DNA from: Aurantibrevibacter sp041749595
GTDB lineage: Bacteria > Bacteroidota > Bacteroidia > Flavobacteriales > Flavobacteriaceae
DNA length: 64,000 bases
NCBI GenBank assembly: GCA_041749595.1
Contig: JBGTBA010000005.1
Coordinates: 21,478-85,477 of the forward strand
Reading direction: 5' to 3'
This document shows positions 25,976-34,891 of the stretch, in pieces. A program made the translations under genes and the position numbers. The stretch's first letter is position 1. The number at the start of each line of letters is the position of its first letter. The notes below the pieces were generated by a model. The model was not told the DNA's origin. It saw nothing but the letters and a program-made list of their open reading frames with translations, and did no database searches.

Positions 25976-27130
25976 CTAAAACTGCAAACAAGCTGGCTGC
26001 TCCACTGCCATTTCATTGCCGGTATATTGTAACAGTCCCGTAACCGGATTTACCCTAAAAACAGTGATGTTATTGGATCTTTGATTGGCCACTAGCAAAT
26101 GTGTGTCTCCCGGAGCCAGCGTAAAATTCCGGGGCCAGTCACCGCGGACGGCCTCTGTGCCCAATAGCTCCAAAGTACCGTTTTCCGCAACTTTAAATAT
26201 GGCAATACTGTTATGACCCCGGTTGGAAACATAGAGGAATTTTCCATTGGCCGTAATATGGATATCGGCACAAAAACTTTTGTCTGAAAATGATTCGGGC
26301 AAAGTACTTAACTTATCTATTTTTTGAAAGATTCCGGTAGTTGTATCTATATGGGCAGAAACGACGGTACTGGACAATTCGTTCACCACAAAGACCAAAT
26401 CCTTATTGGGATGAAAAACAAGGTGGCGCGGTCCATCGCCCTTATCCAACTGCAAGGCAATCTGCGCATTTCCCAAATTACCTTCGGTATCTATGGGATA
26501 CGACAGCACTTGATCTATACCCAGATCTACAACGTAAAGATAGCTCCCTTGGATACTAAATGCCGCAAAATGGGCATGTGGCGATTCCTGATTGGGTTTT
26601 ACGGAACCATCGCCCTTATGCTGTCTTACCTGTGGTGCGCCGCTAAAATTCGCTTCTTCATCCACATGATAAACCACCACATTTCCCGAAGAATAGTTGG
26701 CTGCGGCCACGAAACGCTCACTTGGGTCAAGGGCAATATAGCATGGATGTTCGCCTTCACTAGAGGTTTGTTCAATTAAATTTAAATGGGTCCTATCTTG
26801 GTTCCATGCAAAAGAAGATAGTGCGCCGGGCTTGGTTTCATTTACGGCGTAAACAATGTCCCGATCTTTTGAAATTTGCAAATAAGATGGGTTTTCCGTG
26901 GATGCCACCAATTCCAAATCGGTAAGGGCAGCCGTTTCGGGATTAAATTGCAGTTTGTAAATACCTTTGCTGTTTTCCCCCGTATAGGTTCCTACCAAAA
27001 GTTCTATGGTTTCCTTCTTTGTGATCTCCTTAGTTTCCGGATTATTTTGGGTTACTCTTTGCGTCTGCTTGCAACCGAGTACTGCAATGCCAATTAAAAT
27101 AAGGGATAGGCATGTAAATTTGTGTTTCAT
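25976..27130 (-). CDS. Lactonase, YkgB/6-phosphogluconolactonase type, predicted lipoprotein
   Basis: This 384-residue seven-bladed propeller of the lactonase family (PF10282) hydrolyses sugar-acid lactones in characterised members. The N-terminus is a lipoprotein signal (ILIGIAVLGC, Cys20), so it acts in the periplasm or on the surface rather than in the cytoplasm. Family motifs include LLVGTYTGENSKGIY, GEHPCYIALDPSERFVAAANY, DGPRHLVFHPNKDLVFVVNE and GDWPRNFTLAPGDTHLLVANQ. It is divergent from a GntP-type gluconate permease (222 bases between starts). A plausible joint role is periplasmic gluconolactone opening followed by gluconate uptake; this is inferred from the pairing. Confidence 0.88.
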   Translation of the reverse strand: MKHKFTCLSLILIGIAVLGCKQTQRVTQNNPETKEITKKETIELLVGTYTGENSKGIYKLQFNPETAALTDLELVASTENPSYLQISKDRDIVYAVNETKPGALSSFAWNQDRTHLNLIEQTSSEGEHPCYIALDPSERFVAAANYSSGNVVVYHVDEEANFSGAPQVRQHKGDGSVKPNQESPHAHFAAFSIQGSYLYVVDLGIDQVLSYPIDTEGNLGNAQIALQLDKGDGPRHLVFHPNKDLVFVVNELSSTVVSAHIDTTTGIFQKIDKLSTLPESFSDKSFCADIHITANGKFLYVSNRGHNSIAIFKVAENGTLELLGTEAVRGDWPRNFTLAPGDTHLLVANQRSNNITVFRVNPVTGLLQYTGNEMAVEQPACLQF

Positions 27131-27290
27131 TTTACAACAGGGTTTATACCGCTAATATAGTATTTAACATGAATTAAAAAACGAGCTTAGGCTAAATTTT
27201 GATTTCGATTTTAGGCAATCAGGTTTTTTGATATCAAATGCTTTTATGATTGTCTGGGATAAAACTGCATCGCACAACACAAATAAAGCT

Positions 27291-27318
27291 TTGGTGCGGA
27301 CAAAAAAATGTATATTTA
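27291..27318 (+). promoter_or_regulatory. Candidate promoter of the gluconate permease
   Basis: TTG at 27291-27293 and TATATTTA at 27311-27318 (one mismatch to TAnnTTTG) are 17 bases apart, 34 bases before the ATG at 27353. Confidence 0.4.
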
Positions 27319-27352
27319 AACCGATGTAAACCAAAAAACCCCATTCTACAGT

Positions 27353-28669
27353 ATGCCACTTGTGATTGTTATCGTTGGAATTGTTCTGCTATTTATCCTC
27401 ATTGCCAAATTTAAATTAAACGCCTTTATCTCCTTTATCATTGTCTCACTTTTGGTAGGCATCGCTGAAGGGATGGAGTTAAAAAACGTTGTAACTGCCA
27501 TCCAAAAAGGCATTGGGGGCACTCTTGGCGAACTGGTCCTTATCCTAGGTCTTGGTGCCATGTTGGGCAAGTTGGTCGCCGATAGTGGTGCCGCCCAACG
27601 GATTACCACCGAATTGGTGGCCAAATTTGGCGTTAAAAACATTCAATGGGCCTTGGTCCTTACGGGATTTATCGTGGGTATTCCCATGTTTTATTCGGTA
27701 GGCTTCGTAATCCTGATTCCGTTGGTATTTACCATTGCGGTTTCCACCGGGCTCCCCCTATTGTATGTAGGCCTGCCTATGCTCGCCTCCTTATCCGTAA
27801 CCCATGGGTATCTTCCTCCGCATCCCGCCCCCACGGGCATTGCCATTATGTTCGGTGCCGATATTGGCAAAACCATGCTTTATGGCATGCTAATCGCCAT
27901 TCCGGCTATTATTGTTGCCGGTCCCCTTTTTTCGAGAACCATTAAAAATGTGACCGCAACGCCTTTAAAGGAATTCATCAACCCCAAGATTTTAACCGAT
28001 GCCGAAATGCCCGGTACCGGTATAAGTATCTTTAGTGCCTTATTGCCCATTATCCTCATCGGGATTTCTTCCGTGGCCGACCATTTGCTGCCGGATGCGT
28101 TCCCCGGAAAAAAAGTGATCGTTTTTATGGGAGAGCCTGCCATTGCCATGCTTATCGCCGTATTGGTCGCCATTTTCACACTGGGCCTGGCGCAAAGGAA
28201 GAAAATGGACGAGGTCATGGATTCTGTGGGGAGTGCTGTCTCAGGAATCACTATGGTGCTATTAATCATCTCCGGGGCCGGGGCCTTAAAACAGGTTTTG
28301 GTAGATAGCGGCGTAAGCGGTTATATCGCCGATTTATTGAAGGACTCTTCCTTTTCTCCTTTGCTTCTTGCCTGGTTGGTGGCTACGGTTATCCGGGTCT
28401 GTGTGGGTTCGGCCACCGTAGCCGGATTGACTACTGCCGGTATTGTGTTGCCACTAGTAACAGGAGGTGCGGCCAATAAAGAACTCATGGTGCTTGCCAT
28501 TGGCTCTGGAAGTTTAATGTTGTCCCATGTAAACGATAGTGGTTTTTGGCTGTTCAAAGAATACTTTAACCTTTCCGTAAAAGACACCCTTAAAACCTGG
28601 ACCGTGATGGAAACAACCGTTGGCACCATGGGCCTGATCGGTGTTTTACTATTAAATACATTCGTGTGA
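27353..28669 (+). CDS. Gluconate:H+ symporter, GntP family
   Basis: This 438-residue inner-membrane permease has about 12-14 hydrophobic segments. GntP family blocks are clear: GIGGTLGELVLILGLGAMLGK, GLPMLASLSVTHGYLPPHPA, and near the end ATVAGLTTAGIVLPL and LSHVNDSGFWLFKEYF. Members take up gluconate or related aldonates with protons. ATG 27353 begins directly with the first membrane helix. The divergent lactonase supports a gluconate or aldonate substrate. It is followed by a short hairpin and the separate thrS promoter, so it is probably monocistronic. Confidence 0.92.
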   Translation: MPLVIVIVGIVLLFILIAKFKLNAFISFIIVSLLVGIAEGMELKNVVTAIQKGIGGTLGELVLILGLGAMLGKLVADSGAAQRITTELVAKFGVKNIQWALVLTGFIVGIPMFYSVGFVILIPLVFTIAVSTGLPLLYVGLPMLASLSVTHGYLPPHPAPTGIAIMFGADIGKTMLYGMLIAIPAIIVAGPLFSRTIKNVTATPLKEFINPKILTDAEMPGTGISIFSALLPIILIGISSVADHLLPDAFPGKKVIVFMGEPAIAMLIAVLVAIFTLGLAQRKKMDEVMDSVGSAVSGITMVLLIISGAGALKQVLVDSGVSGYIADLLKDSSFSPLLLAWLVATVIRVCVGSATVAGLTTAGIVLPLVTGGAANKELMVLAIGSGSLMLSHVNDSGFWLFKEYFNLSVKDTLKTWTVMETTVGTMGLIGVLLLNTFV

Positions 28670-28732
28670 TCTGATAAAAAATGAACGATACACCTTCAAA
28701 AATAATCCAAAAACAGCCCTAATGTATTTAAA

Positions 28733-28750
28733 TTCCCGTCCTCACGGGAA
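28733..28750. terminator. Short GC-rich hairpin between the permease and thrS
   Basis: TTCCCGT and ACGGGAA pair across a CCTC loop. It lies between the permease stop and the thrS promoter. It lacks a good T tract, so it may be a weak terminator or only a structure. Confidence 0.35.
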
Positions 28751-28768
28751 AATGATACCTAATATAAA

Positions 28769-28799
28769 TTGCCGACATCAATACAACATATTATCTTTG
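28769..28799 (+). promoter_or_regulatory. thrS promoter
   Basis: TTG at 28769-28771 and an exact TATCTTTG at 28792-28799 are separated by 20 bases, the spacing of Bacteroidota housekeeping promoters. The ATG of thrS is 24 bases downstream of the -7 element. Confidence 0.7.
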
Positions 28800-28823
28800 C
28801 ACACCTATTGCCAGAAAAGAAGC

Positions 28824-30764
28824 ATGATAAACATTACATTACCCGACGGGACTATAAAGAAATACGAAAGTGGTAGTACGCCCATGGACATCGCCAAAAG
28901 TATTAGCGAAGGCTTGGCCAGAAATGCTATTTCCGCCAAATACAACGGCACTACGGTCGAAACTACAACACCTTTATGGCAAGATGGTCCGTTGGTCTTG
29001 TTTACCTGGAACGATCCAGAGGGTAAAAAAGCGTTTTGGCATTCCACATCGCACGTAGTTGCACAGGTTCTGGAAGAAAAATATCCCGGGGTAAAGCTTA
29101 CCATAGGTCCCGCTATAGATAATGGGTTTTATTATGATGTTGATTTGGGGAGTACTACAATTTCCGAAAAAGACTTTCCGGAAATCGAAAAGAGAGTACT
29201 GGAAATTGCACATGCCAAGCACGAGTTTAAAATGCGCCCCGCTTCCAAAGCAGAGGCGCTTGCCTTATACAAGTCCCAAGGCAATGAATATAAAATAGAG
29301 CTTATTGAAAACCTAGAGGATGGTACCATTACATTCTGCGACCATGATACTTTTACAGATCTCTGTAGAGGGGGCCATCTTCCCGGCACCGGTTTTATTA
29401 AGGCGATTAAAATATTGAGTGTGGCCGGTGCCTACTGGAGGGGCGACGAAAAAAACAAACAGCTCACCCGCATTTACGGCATTTCCTTTCCCAAACAAAA
29501 AGAACTGACCGACTATCTGGAACTTTTAGAGGAAGCCAAGAAAAGGGACCACCGAAAATTGGGAAAAGAATTGGAACTCTTTACCTTTTCCCAAAAGGTT
29601 GGACAGGGGTTGCCCCTATGGCTGCCAAAGGGTGCGGCCTTAAGGGAACGATTGGAGCAATTCCTAAAAAAAGCACAGAAGAAAGCAGGGTACGAAATGG
29701 TGGTTACCCCCCATATTGGGCAGAAGGAATTATATGTTACTTCCGGACACTACGCCAAATATGGGGCAGATAGTTTTCAGCCTATAAAAACCCCTAAGGA
29801 AGATGAGGAATTCTTGCTAAAACCAATGAACTGCCCGCACCATTGTGAAATTTATAAAGCAAAACCTTTCAGTTACAAAGATCTTCCAAAGCGCTTTGCA
29901 GAATTTGGAACCGTATATAGATACGAGCAAAGTGGTGAACTCCATGGATTAACAAGGGTTAGGGGTTTCACCCAGGATGATGCCCATATTTTCTGTACCC
30001 AACAGCAATTGGATCAGGAATTTAAAAATGTGATCGATTTATCGCTTTATGTTTTGGGCTCCTTGGGATTCGATCATTTCACCGCCCAAGTTTCCGTACG
30101 GGATCTGGAGAAACCTGAAAAATATATCGGTTCCATTGAAAATTGGGAAAAAGCTGAAAATGCCATCATAAATGCCGCCAAGGAAAAAGGATTGAATTAT
30201 ACCATAGTACCCGGAGAAGCGGCATTTTATGGACCAAAGCTGGACTTTATGGTGAAAGATGCATTGGGCCGGAATTGGCAATTGGGAACCATTCAGGTAG
30301 ATTATAACCTTCCGGAACGATTTGACCTAACCTATAAAGGTAGTGATAATGAATTGCACAGACCGGTTATGATTCATCGGGCTCCTTTTGGCAGCATGGA
30401 ACGATTTATTGCGCTTTTACTGGAACATACGGGTGGTAATTTTCCCTTATGGTTGATTCCGGAACAAGCCATCATCTTGCCCGTAAGTGAGAAACATGAA
30501 AAATATGCCGAAAAAGTTTTAAATTCACTGGAAAATAACGAAATTCGCGCCCTCCTAGATCGGAGGAACGAAACCGTAGGCAAAAAAATCCGAGAGGCCG
30601 AAATGAACAAAATTCCTTTTATGATTATCGTAGGGGAAAACGAAGAACTGGAGAACACCATTTCTGTGCGCAAACATGGTGGCGCAGATTTAGGCCCCAT
30701 ATCCGTAAATGAATTTATCCACTTGGTTTCCAACGAAATAAATAGTACCTTAAAGTCGTTCTAA
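28824..30764 (+). CDS. thrS: Threonyl-tRNA synthetase
   Basis: This 646-residue class II aminoacyl-tRNA synthetase charges tRNA-Thr. In order it has a TGS domain (MINITLPDGTIKKYESGS), an editing domain with the HSTSHV and CRGGHL zinc/editing motifs (FWHSTSHVVAQ, FTDLCRGGHLPGTG), and a catalytic core with MNCPHHCEIYK, RYEQSGELHGLTRVRGFTQD and HRAPFGSMERFIALL. The anticodon domain is at the C-terminus. ATG 28824 is chosen over an in-frame TTG or ATG upstream because the TGS domain begins there and the promoter lies between. It leads the cluster thrS-infC-rpmI-rplT, a very common gene order. Confidence 0.97.
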   Translation: MINITLPDGTIKKYESGSTPMDIAKSISEGLARNAISAKYNGTTVETTTPLWQDGPLVLFTWNDPEGKKAFWHSTSHVVAQVLEEKYPGVKLTIGPAIDNGFYYDVDLGSTTISEKDFPEIEKRVLEIAHAKHEFKMRPASKAEALALYKSQGNEYKIELIENLEDGTITFCDHDTFTDLCRGGHLPGTGFIKAIKILSVAGAYWRGDEKNKQLTRIYGISFPKQKELTDYLELLEEAKKRDHRKLGKELELFTFSQKVGQGLPLWLPKGAALRERLEQFLKKAQKKAGYEMVVTPHIGQKELYVTSGHYAKYGADSFQPIKTPKEDEEFLLKPMNCPHHCEIYKAKPFSYKDLPKRFAEFGTVYRYEQSGELHGLTRVRGFTQDDAHIFCTQQQLDQEFKNVIDLSLYVLGSLGFDHFTAQVSVRDLEKPEKYIGSIENWEKAENAIINAAKEKGLNYTIVPGEAAFYGPKLDFMVKDALGRNWQLGTIQVDYNLPERFDLTYKGSDNELHRPVMIHRAPFGSMERFIALLLEHTGGNFPLWLIPEQAIILPVSEKHEKYAEKVLNSLENNEIRALLDRRNETVGKKIREAEMNKIPFMIIVGENEELENTISVRKHGGADLGPISVNEFIHLVSNEINSTLKSF

Positions 30765-30792
30765 AAATAATGTTTAACTAAAATACAAGGCC

Positions 30793-31347
30793 ATAGCAAT
30801 ACGAAAAAGATTCAAACCTCAACCGAGGAGGGAAAATAAAAATCCCCATAATATCAATGAAAAAATCATATCACCCAATGTTAGGCTGGTAGGCGACAAT
30901 GTTGAAGTGGGAGTTTATTCGTTTAAGGATGCCATAACAAAAGCCGAAGAACTGGAATTGGATTTGGTGGAGATTTCCCCAAACGCCGATCCACCAGTAT
31001 GTAAGATAATCGATTACAAAAAGTTTCTTTACGAACAGAAGAAACGGGAGAAGGTAATGAAAGCCAAAGCCACCAAGGTAATCGTTAAAGAAATTAGGTT
31101 TGGCCCGCAAACAGATGACCATGATTATGATTTTAAAAAGAAACATGCAGAAAAGTTTTTAAAAGACGGCGCAAAGCTTAAAGCCTACGTTTTCTTTAAG
31201 GGACGCTCCATAGTTTACAAGGACCAAGGTGAGATTTTATTGTTGAAACTTGCCCAAGAGTTGGAAGAATTGGGAAAAGTGGAGCAAATGCCAAAACTGG
31301 AAGGAAAGAGAATGACCATGTTCATTACCCCGAAACCAAAGAAATAA
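30793..31347 (+). CDS. infC: Translation initiation factor IF-3, probable ATA start
   Basis: IF-3 binds the 30S subunit, prevents 50S joining and checks the start codon. The coding frame is open from 30778, and the conserved N-terminus IRKRFKPQPRREN begins right after an ATA codon at 30793; the first in-frame ATG at 30907 would remove about 38 residues of the N-domain. Rare starts (AUU in E. coli) are a known autoregulatory device in infC, since IF-3 rejects them. With ATA the protein has 184 residues. Motifs DPPVCKIIDYKKFLYEQKK and VKEIRFGPQTDDHDY support the call. It lies 28 bases after thrS. Confidence 0.93.
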   Translation: MAIRKRFKPQPRRENKNPHNINEKIISPNVRLVGDNVEVGVYSFKDAITKAEELELDLVEISPNADPPVCKIIDYKKFLYEQKKREKVMKAKATKVIVKEIRFGPQTDDHDYDFKKKHAEKFLKDGAKLKAYVFFKGRSIVYKDQGEILLLKLAQELEELGKVEQMPKLEGKRMTMFITPKPKK

Positions 31348-31444
31348 ATTTTAAGCTATATAATATATAATAACCGTTCCCTTTAAATTAAAACATGAAG
31401 GTAACTATAAGATAGTGAGTGAGATAAACCATAAATAGGAAAAA

Positions 31445-31642
31445 ATGCCTAAAATGAAAACAAAATCCAGTGCCAAAAAGCGTTTTAAGCTTACAGGTAC
31501 AGGTAAAATTAAAAGAAAGCACGCTTACAAAAGCCATATTCTAACGAAGAAGTCCAATAAGCGCAAACTAAGGTTAACCCACTCTACACTCGTGCACGAG
31601 TCGGATGTTAACAGTGTAAAAGAACAATTACGATTAAAATAA
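31445..31642 (+). CDS. rpmI: Ribosomal protein bL35
   Basis: This 65-residue basic protein of the 50S subunit begins with the family signature PKMKTKSSAKKRFKLTGTGK and has the HILTKKSNKRKLRL block in the middle. It sits between infC and rplT, the usual place. There are 97 bases between infC and this gene, AT-rich and without a clear promoter. Confidence 0.97.
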   Translation: MPKMKTKSSAKKRFKLTGTGKIKRKHAYKSHILTKKSNKRKLRLTHSTLVHESDVNSVKEQLRLK

Positions 31643-31794
31643 TCGGTTCTTTAAGGTAATTTAGTATTAACCCTGGAGTTAGGCAATAAAAAGAGTTAAA
31701 AGGGACGAGTTAAAAGTTATAAGTTTTAAATAAGACGTACAACCAGAGACAAAAAATTAAATTGACCGCCTACTACAAAAAAAAATAAAAATTT

Positions 31795-32139
31795 ATGCCA
31801 AGATCAGTAAATTCAGTTGCTTCAAGAGCTCGCAGAAAAAAAGTCATGAAACAGGCCAAAGGTTTCTTTGGAAGACGTAAAAATGTTTGGACGGTTGCCA
31901 AAAATGCAGTCGAAAAAGCAATGTTGTACGCCTATAGGGACCGTAGGACCAAGAAAAGGAATTTCCGCTCCTTATGGATTACCCGTATCAATGCGGGAGC
32001 CAGATTACATGGACTGTCTTATTCCCAATTCATGGGAAAGATAAAATCCGGTAATATAAAGCTTAACCGTAAGGTTTTGGCCGATTTGGCCATGAACCAT
32101 CCTGTGGCTTTTAAGGCTATTGTCGACAAAATAAAATAG
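31795..32139 (+). CDS. rplT: Ribosomal protein bL20
   Basis: This 114-residue 50S protein is needed early in large-subunit assembly. It starts MPRSVNSVASRARRKK and contains KQAKGFFGRRKNVW, RDRRTKKRNFRSLWITRINA and GLSYSQFMGKI, all typical. In other bacteria bL20 represses its own operon through mRNA; the 152-base spacer after rpmI could hold such a site, but I could not recognise a known fold there. A strong terminator follows. Confidence 0.97.
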   Translation: MPRSVNSVASRARRKKVMKQAKGFFGRRKNVWTVAKNAVEKAMLYAYRDRRTKKRNFRSLWITRINAGARLHGLSYSQFMGKIKSGNIKLNRKVLADLAMNHPVAFKAIVDKIK

Positions 32140-32163
32140 ACTAACAAACGTATCTCACTTATA

Positions 32164-32194
32164 AAAGGCCGGTTCTAACGAATCGGTCTTTTTT
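32164..32194 (+). terminator. Terminator of the thrS-infC-rpmI-rplT operon
   Basis: A 12-bp stem (AAAGGCCGGTTC with GAATCGGTCTTT, two G-U pairs) with a TAAC loop is followed by T residues, 24 bases after the rplT stop. The opposite strand reads toward it from the YjbQ gene, so it may serve both. Confidence 0.85.
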
Positions 32195-32210
32195 ATGCCC
32201 TAACGCCGCC

Positions 32211-32642
32211 CTATGCCGTTATAGCACCATAAACCGTAACCACAAGGTTTCTCCCAGAAGCATAGTTGCGGTGCTCGCAAAGGTATATCCCCTGCCAAAT
32301 ACCCATATTGAGCTTTCCATTGGTAATAGGAATTTGTACGGATGCCCCCAATAGGGAAGCCTTTAAATGGGAAGTTGTATCGTCCGGGCCTTCCGGGGTA
32401 TGTTTGTAGTACGTCGCATTTTCGGGTACGAGAACATTCATGTGACTTTCAAAATCCATTCGAACCGTGGGGTCGGCATTCTCATTAATGGTTAAACTTG
32501 CTGAGGTATGTTTTATAAATACCGTAAGTATTCCCACTTCGATTGTTTTCAACTCTGGAATACTCTGTAAAACAATATCGGTAATTATATGGTAGCCCCG
32601 TTTATAGGGCAACAATCTTATCTCTTTTTGGTAAAACACCAT
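32211..32642 (-). CDS. YjbQ/UPF0047 family protein (secondary thiamine-phosphate synthase-like)
   Basis: This 143-residue cytoplasmic protein belongs to the UPF0047/YjbQ family. Conserved blocks are GILTVFIKHTSASLTINENADP, HMNVLVP, HLKASLLGASVQIPI and LGIWQGIYLCEHR-like (here MGIWQGIYLCEHRN), with His and Glu residues forming the presumed active site. Some members weakly complement thiamine-phosphate synthase mutants, but the true role is unsettled. It converges on rplT. Confidence 0.9.
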   Translation of the reverse strand: MVFYQKEIRLLPYKRGYHIITDIVLQSIPELKTIEVGILTVFIKHTSASLTINENADPTVRMDFESHMNVLVPENATYYKHTPEGPDDTTSHLKASLLGASVQIPITNGKLNMGIWQGIYLCEHRNYASGRNLVVTVYGAITA

Positions 32643-32761
32643 AGTGCGGTATTTAAAATAGTCCTCGTGGCTTTATCCCATCTAAGATACTATAAACTTT
32701 AGCCAACCGCACCCCAATATTCAATCATAACAAATACCTTTACGGCTTTAATTAAAATGAA

Positions 32762-33565
32762 ATGGATCTGTCGAAAATAAAATTGGTAGTAAGCGACATG
32801 GATGGCACCCTACTAAATTCCAACCATGAGGTTAGTCCAAGGTTCTTCCAACTTTTCCAAGAACTAAAAAAAAGAAATATTTTGTTCGTCGCCGCCAGCG
32901 GAAGGCAATACAACAGTATATTGGATAAGTTAGGACCCATAAAGGACGACATCATTATCATCGCCGAGAATGGAGGGTTTGCCATGCGTAGGGATGAGGA
33001 ACTATTGTCCACCCCATTAAATCCCATGCATATCAAAAAATTATTGGAAATCTTACAGAATATTGACGGTGCCCACTCCGTGCTATGTAGCAAATACAAT
33101 GCTTTTTTAACGGATAGATCCCCTGAGTTCGTTACTAAATTAAAGGAATATTATACCGAATTCACCATTCTGGACGATCTGGCACAATGTGATGGCGAAA
33201 TCGTAAAAATAGCAACCTATCACTTCAAAAGCTCGGAAAAATACCTCTATCCGTCCGTTCAACAATTAGAGAAAGAACTAAAAGTAAAGGTCTCCGGTGA
33301 AAACTGGATGGATATTTCCGATGTGAACGCCCATAAAGGCTTTGCGCTACAGAAAATACAAAATCTTTATGGTATTTCCCCATCGGAAACCTTGGTCTTT
33401 GGCGATTACAACAATGATCTGGAAATGTTGGCGTTGGCCCATTTTAGTTTTGCCATGGAAAATGCCCATCCCAATGTGCTGAAAGCGGCCAATTATACTA
33501 CACGGAGCAATGACGATTTTGGTGTGGAACGGGTTTTGGAAAATTTAATAGCCAATGACAGCTAA
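32762..33565 (+). CDS. Cof-type HAD-superfamily phosphatase
   Basis: This 267-residue cytoplasmic hydrolase has the HAD motif I VVSDMDGTLLNS (nucleophile D12, acid D14). Motif II lies in FVAASGRQYNS, and motif III/IV in HKGFALQKIQ and VFGDYNNDLEML. The large C2-type cap (residues ~85-190) puts it in the Cof/YbjI group, which dephosphorylates sugar phosphates, nucleotides or FMN-like compounds; the substrate is not readable. Its stop overlaps that of the next, convergent gene by 4 bases. Confidence 0.9.
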   Translation: MDLSKIKLVVSDMDGTLLNSNHEVSPRFFQLFQELKKRNILFVAASGRQYNSILDKLGPIKDDIIIIAENGGFAMRRDEELLSTPLNPMHIKKLLEILQNIDGAHSVLCSKYNAFLTDRSPEFVTKLKEYYTEFTILDDLAQCDGEIVKIATYHFKSSEKYLYPSVQQLEKELKVKVSGENWMDISDVNAHKGFALQKIQNLYGISPSETLVFGDYNNDLEMLALAHFSFAMENAHPNVLKAANYTTRSNDDFGVERVLENLIANDS

Positions 33566-34827
33566 GTCTTTTGCTTCTTTTTTTGCGCTGCCGGAAAAAG
33601 GACATTGTTTAAAATTAGGCGGTAGCCGGGCGAGTTGGGGTGAAGTTCCAATTCGGTTTTTGGATCGCCAACCCTGTGCTGGTAATCTTCCGGATCGTGG
33701 CCCCCATAGAAGGTAAAAAAGCCCTTTCCCTTAATGCCATGGATGTAACGCGCCTCCCCATTTAATTTATTCTCTCCCAGGACTATTACCGTCGGTTTTA
33801 TCTCGTCGCCGTTAAAAGCCGTGGTCTGTCCCATAAAACCTTTGACCAATGTGGTATGGTTCTGGCAGAGCATTGTGGGCACGGGATCCCATTTTGCGGA
33901 GAAATCCATCAAGGAAAAATAATCTCTTTCGGGCAATACTCCGTTTTGTCTCCTATCGGTCATATCTATGGATGAAAACTCGTACCGCAACGGATTGCGT
34001 TCCAAAACAAAATTGGTGAACGCAAAAGTCTTTGAGTAATCCAATCTGGCCTGATAGTTGGCATCAGAGGGATCTCCGTCGAACATAGGTTCGCAAATAT
34101 CCACACCATCCGCGGCCAAAGCAATATCAAAACTGTCCGTGGCCGAGCACATGGCGAACATAAACCCTCCTCCAATGACATAATCGCGCATTTTCAGTGC
34201 AACGTCCCTTTTAGAATCCGAAACCTTGGCATACCCCAATTGCAAAGCCAATGCCTCGGCCTTTTCCTTACTTTCTATGTACCAAGGAACCGCCCGGTAC
34301 GCGCCATAAAATTTGCCATACTGACCTGTAAAATCTTCGTGGTGCAGGTGTAGCCAATCGTACAAAACCAATTTGTCTTCCAAAACCTCTTCATCATAAA
34401 TGGTAGAGTACGGAATCTCCGCATAGGTCAATACCATCGTAACCGCATCGTCCCAAGGCAGGTTGTCCTTTGGGGAATACACGGCTATCTTGGGCGCTTT
34501 TTCCAACACCACAGCCTCCTGGTTTTGTGAGGGGCTGCTTATGGCCTCCAAAATTTCCGCAGTTTGCGCATCGGATAAAATCTCGAACGAAACCCCTCTT
34601 ATTTGGCATTCCCTGCGAATATTTTCCCCATCGGGCAACAGGAACGATCCCCCCCGGTAGTTTAAAAGCCACTGTACCTTTTGTTGCTTGGTAAGGATCC
34701 AATAGGTTATTCCGTAGGCCTTTAAATGGTCTTTTTGGCTTTCGGCATCCATAGGTATTAGGATGGAAGATGCAAAAATAGGCAATGAAAAAAGAATTTG
34801 GAAAACAGAAAATAAGAAATATTTCAA
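33562..34827 (-). CDS. Secreted 'asparagine synthetase B-like' protein of Flavobacteriaceae, TTG start
   Basis: This is a 421-residue protein when read from TTG 34827, which gives a clean signal peptide (MKYFLFSVFQILFSLPIFA-SS). An ATG at 34890 would add 21 residues and an unusual basic N-terminus. Homologues are commonly labelled asparagine synthetase B, but there is no N-terminal catalytic Cys and no ATP pyrophosphatase loop (SGGxDS). A central block, GGGFMFAMCSATDSFDIALAADGVDI, looks like a glutamine-amidotransferase-like fold, and KGKGFFTFYGGHDPEDYQH is highly distinctive. It is predicted to act in the periplasm. The real function is unknown, and the usual name is probably wrong. Confidence 0.75.
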   Translation of the reverse strand: MKYFLFSVFQILFSLPIFASSILIPMDAESQKDHLKAYGITYWILTKQQKVQWLLNYRGGSFLLPDGENIRRECQIRGVSFEILSDAQTAEILEAISSPSQNQEAVVLEKAPKIAVYSPKDNLPWDDAVTMVLTYAEIPYSTIYDEEVLEDKLVLYDWLHLHHEDFTGQYGKFYGAYRAVPWYIESKEKAEALALQLGYAKVSDSKRDVALKMRDYVIGGGFMFAMCSATDSFDIALAADGVDICEPMFDGDPSDANYQARLDYSKTFAFTNFVLERNPLRYEFSSIDMTDRRQNGVLPERDYFSLMDFSAKWDPVPTMLCQNHTTLVKGFMGQTTAFNGDEIKPTVIVLGENKLNGEARYIHGIKGKGFFTFYGGHDPEDYQHRVGDPKTELELHPNSPGYRLILNNVLFPAAQKKKQKT

Positions 34828-34891
34828 AGATGGCCCAGAAAATCCTTTAACGAACCTATAAAAATTGACCCTTCGGGATCCAAGGGGCATT

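Noticed and set aside
31643..31794. An L20-type autoregulatory leader between rpmI and rplT
   Set aside because: I could not find a stable paired structure resembling the known L20 sites; the spacer is simply AT-rich.
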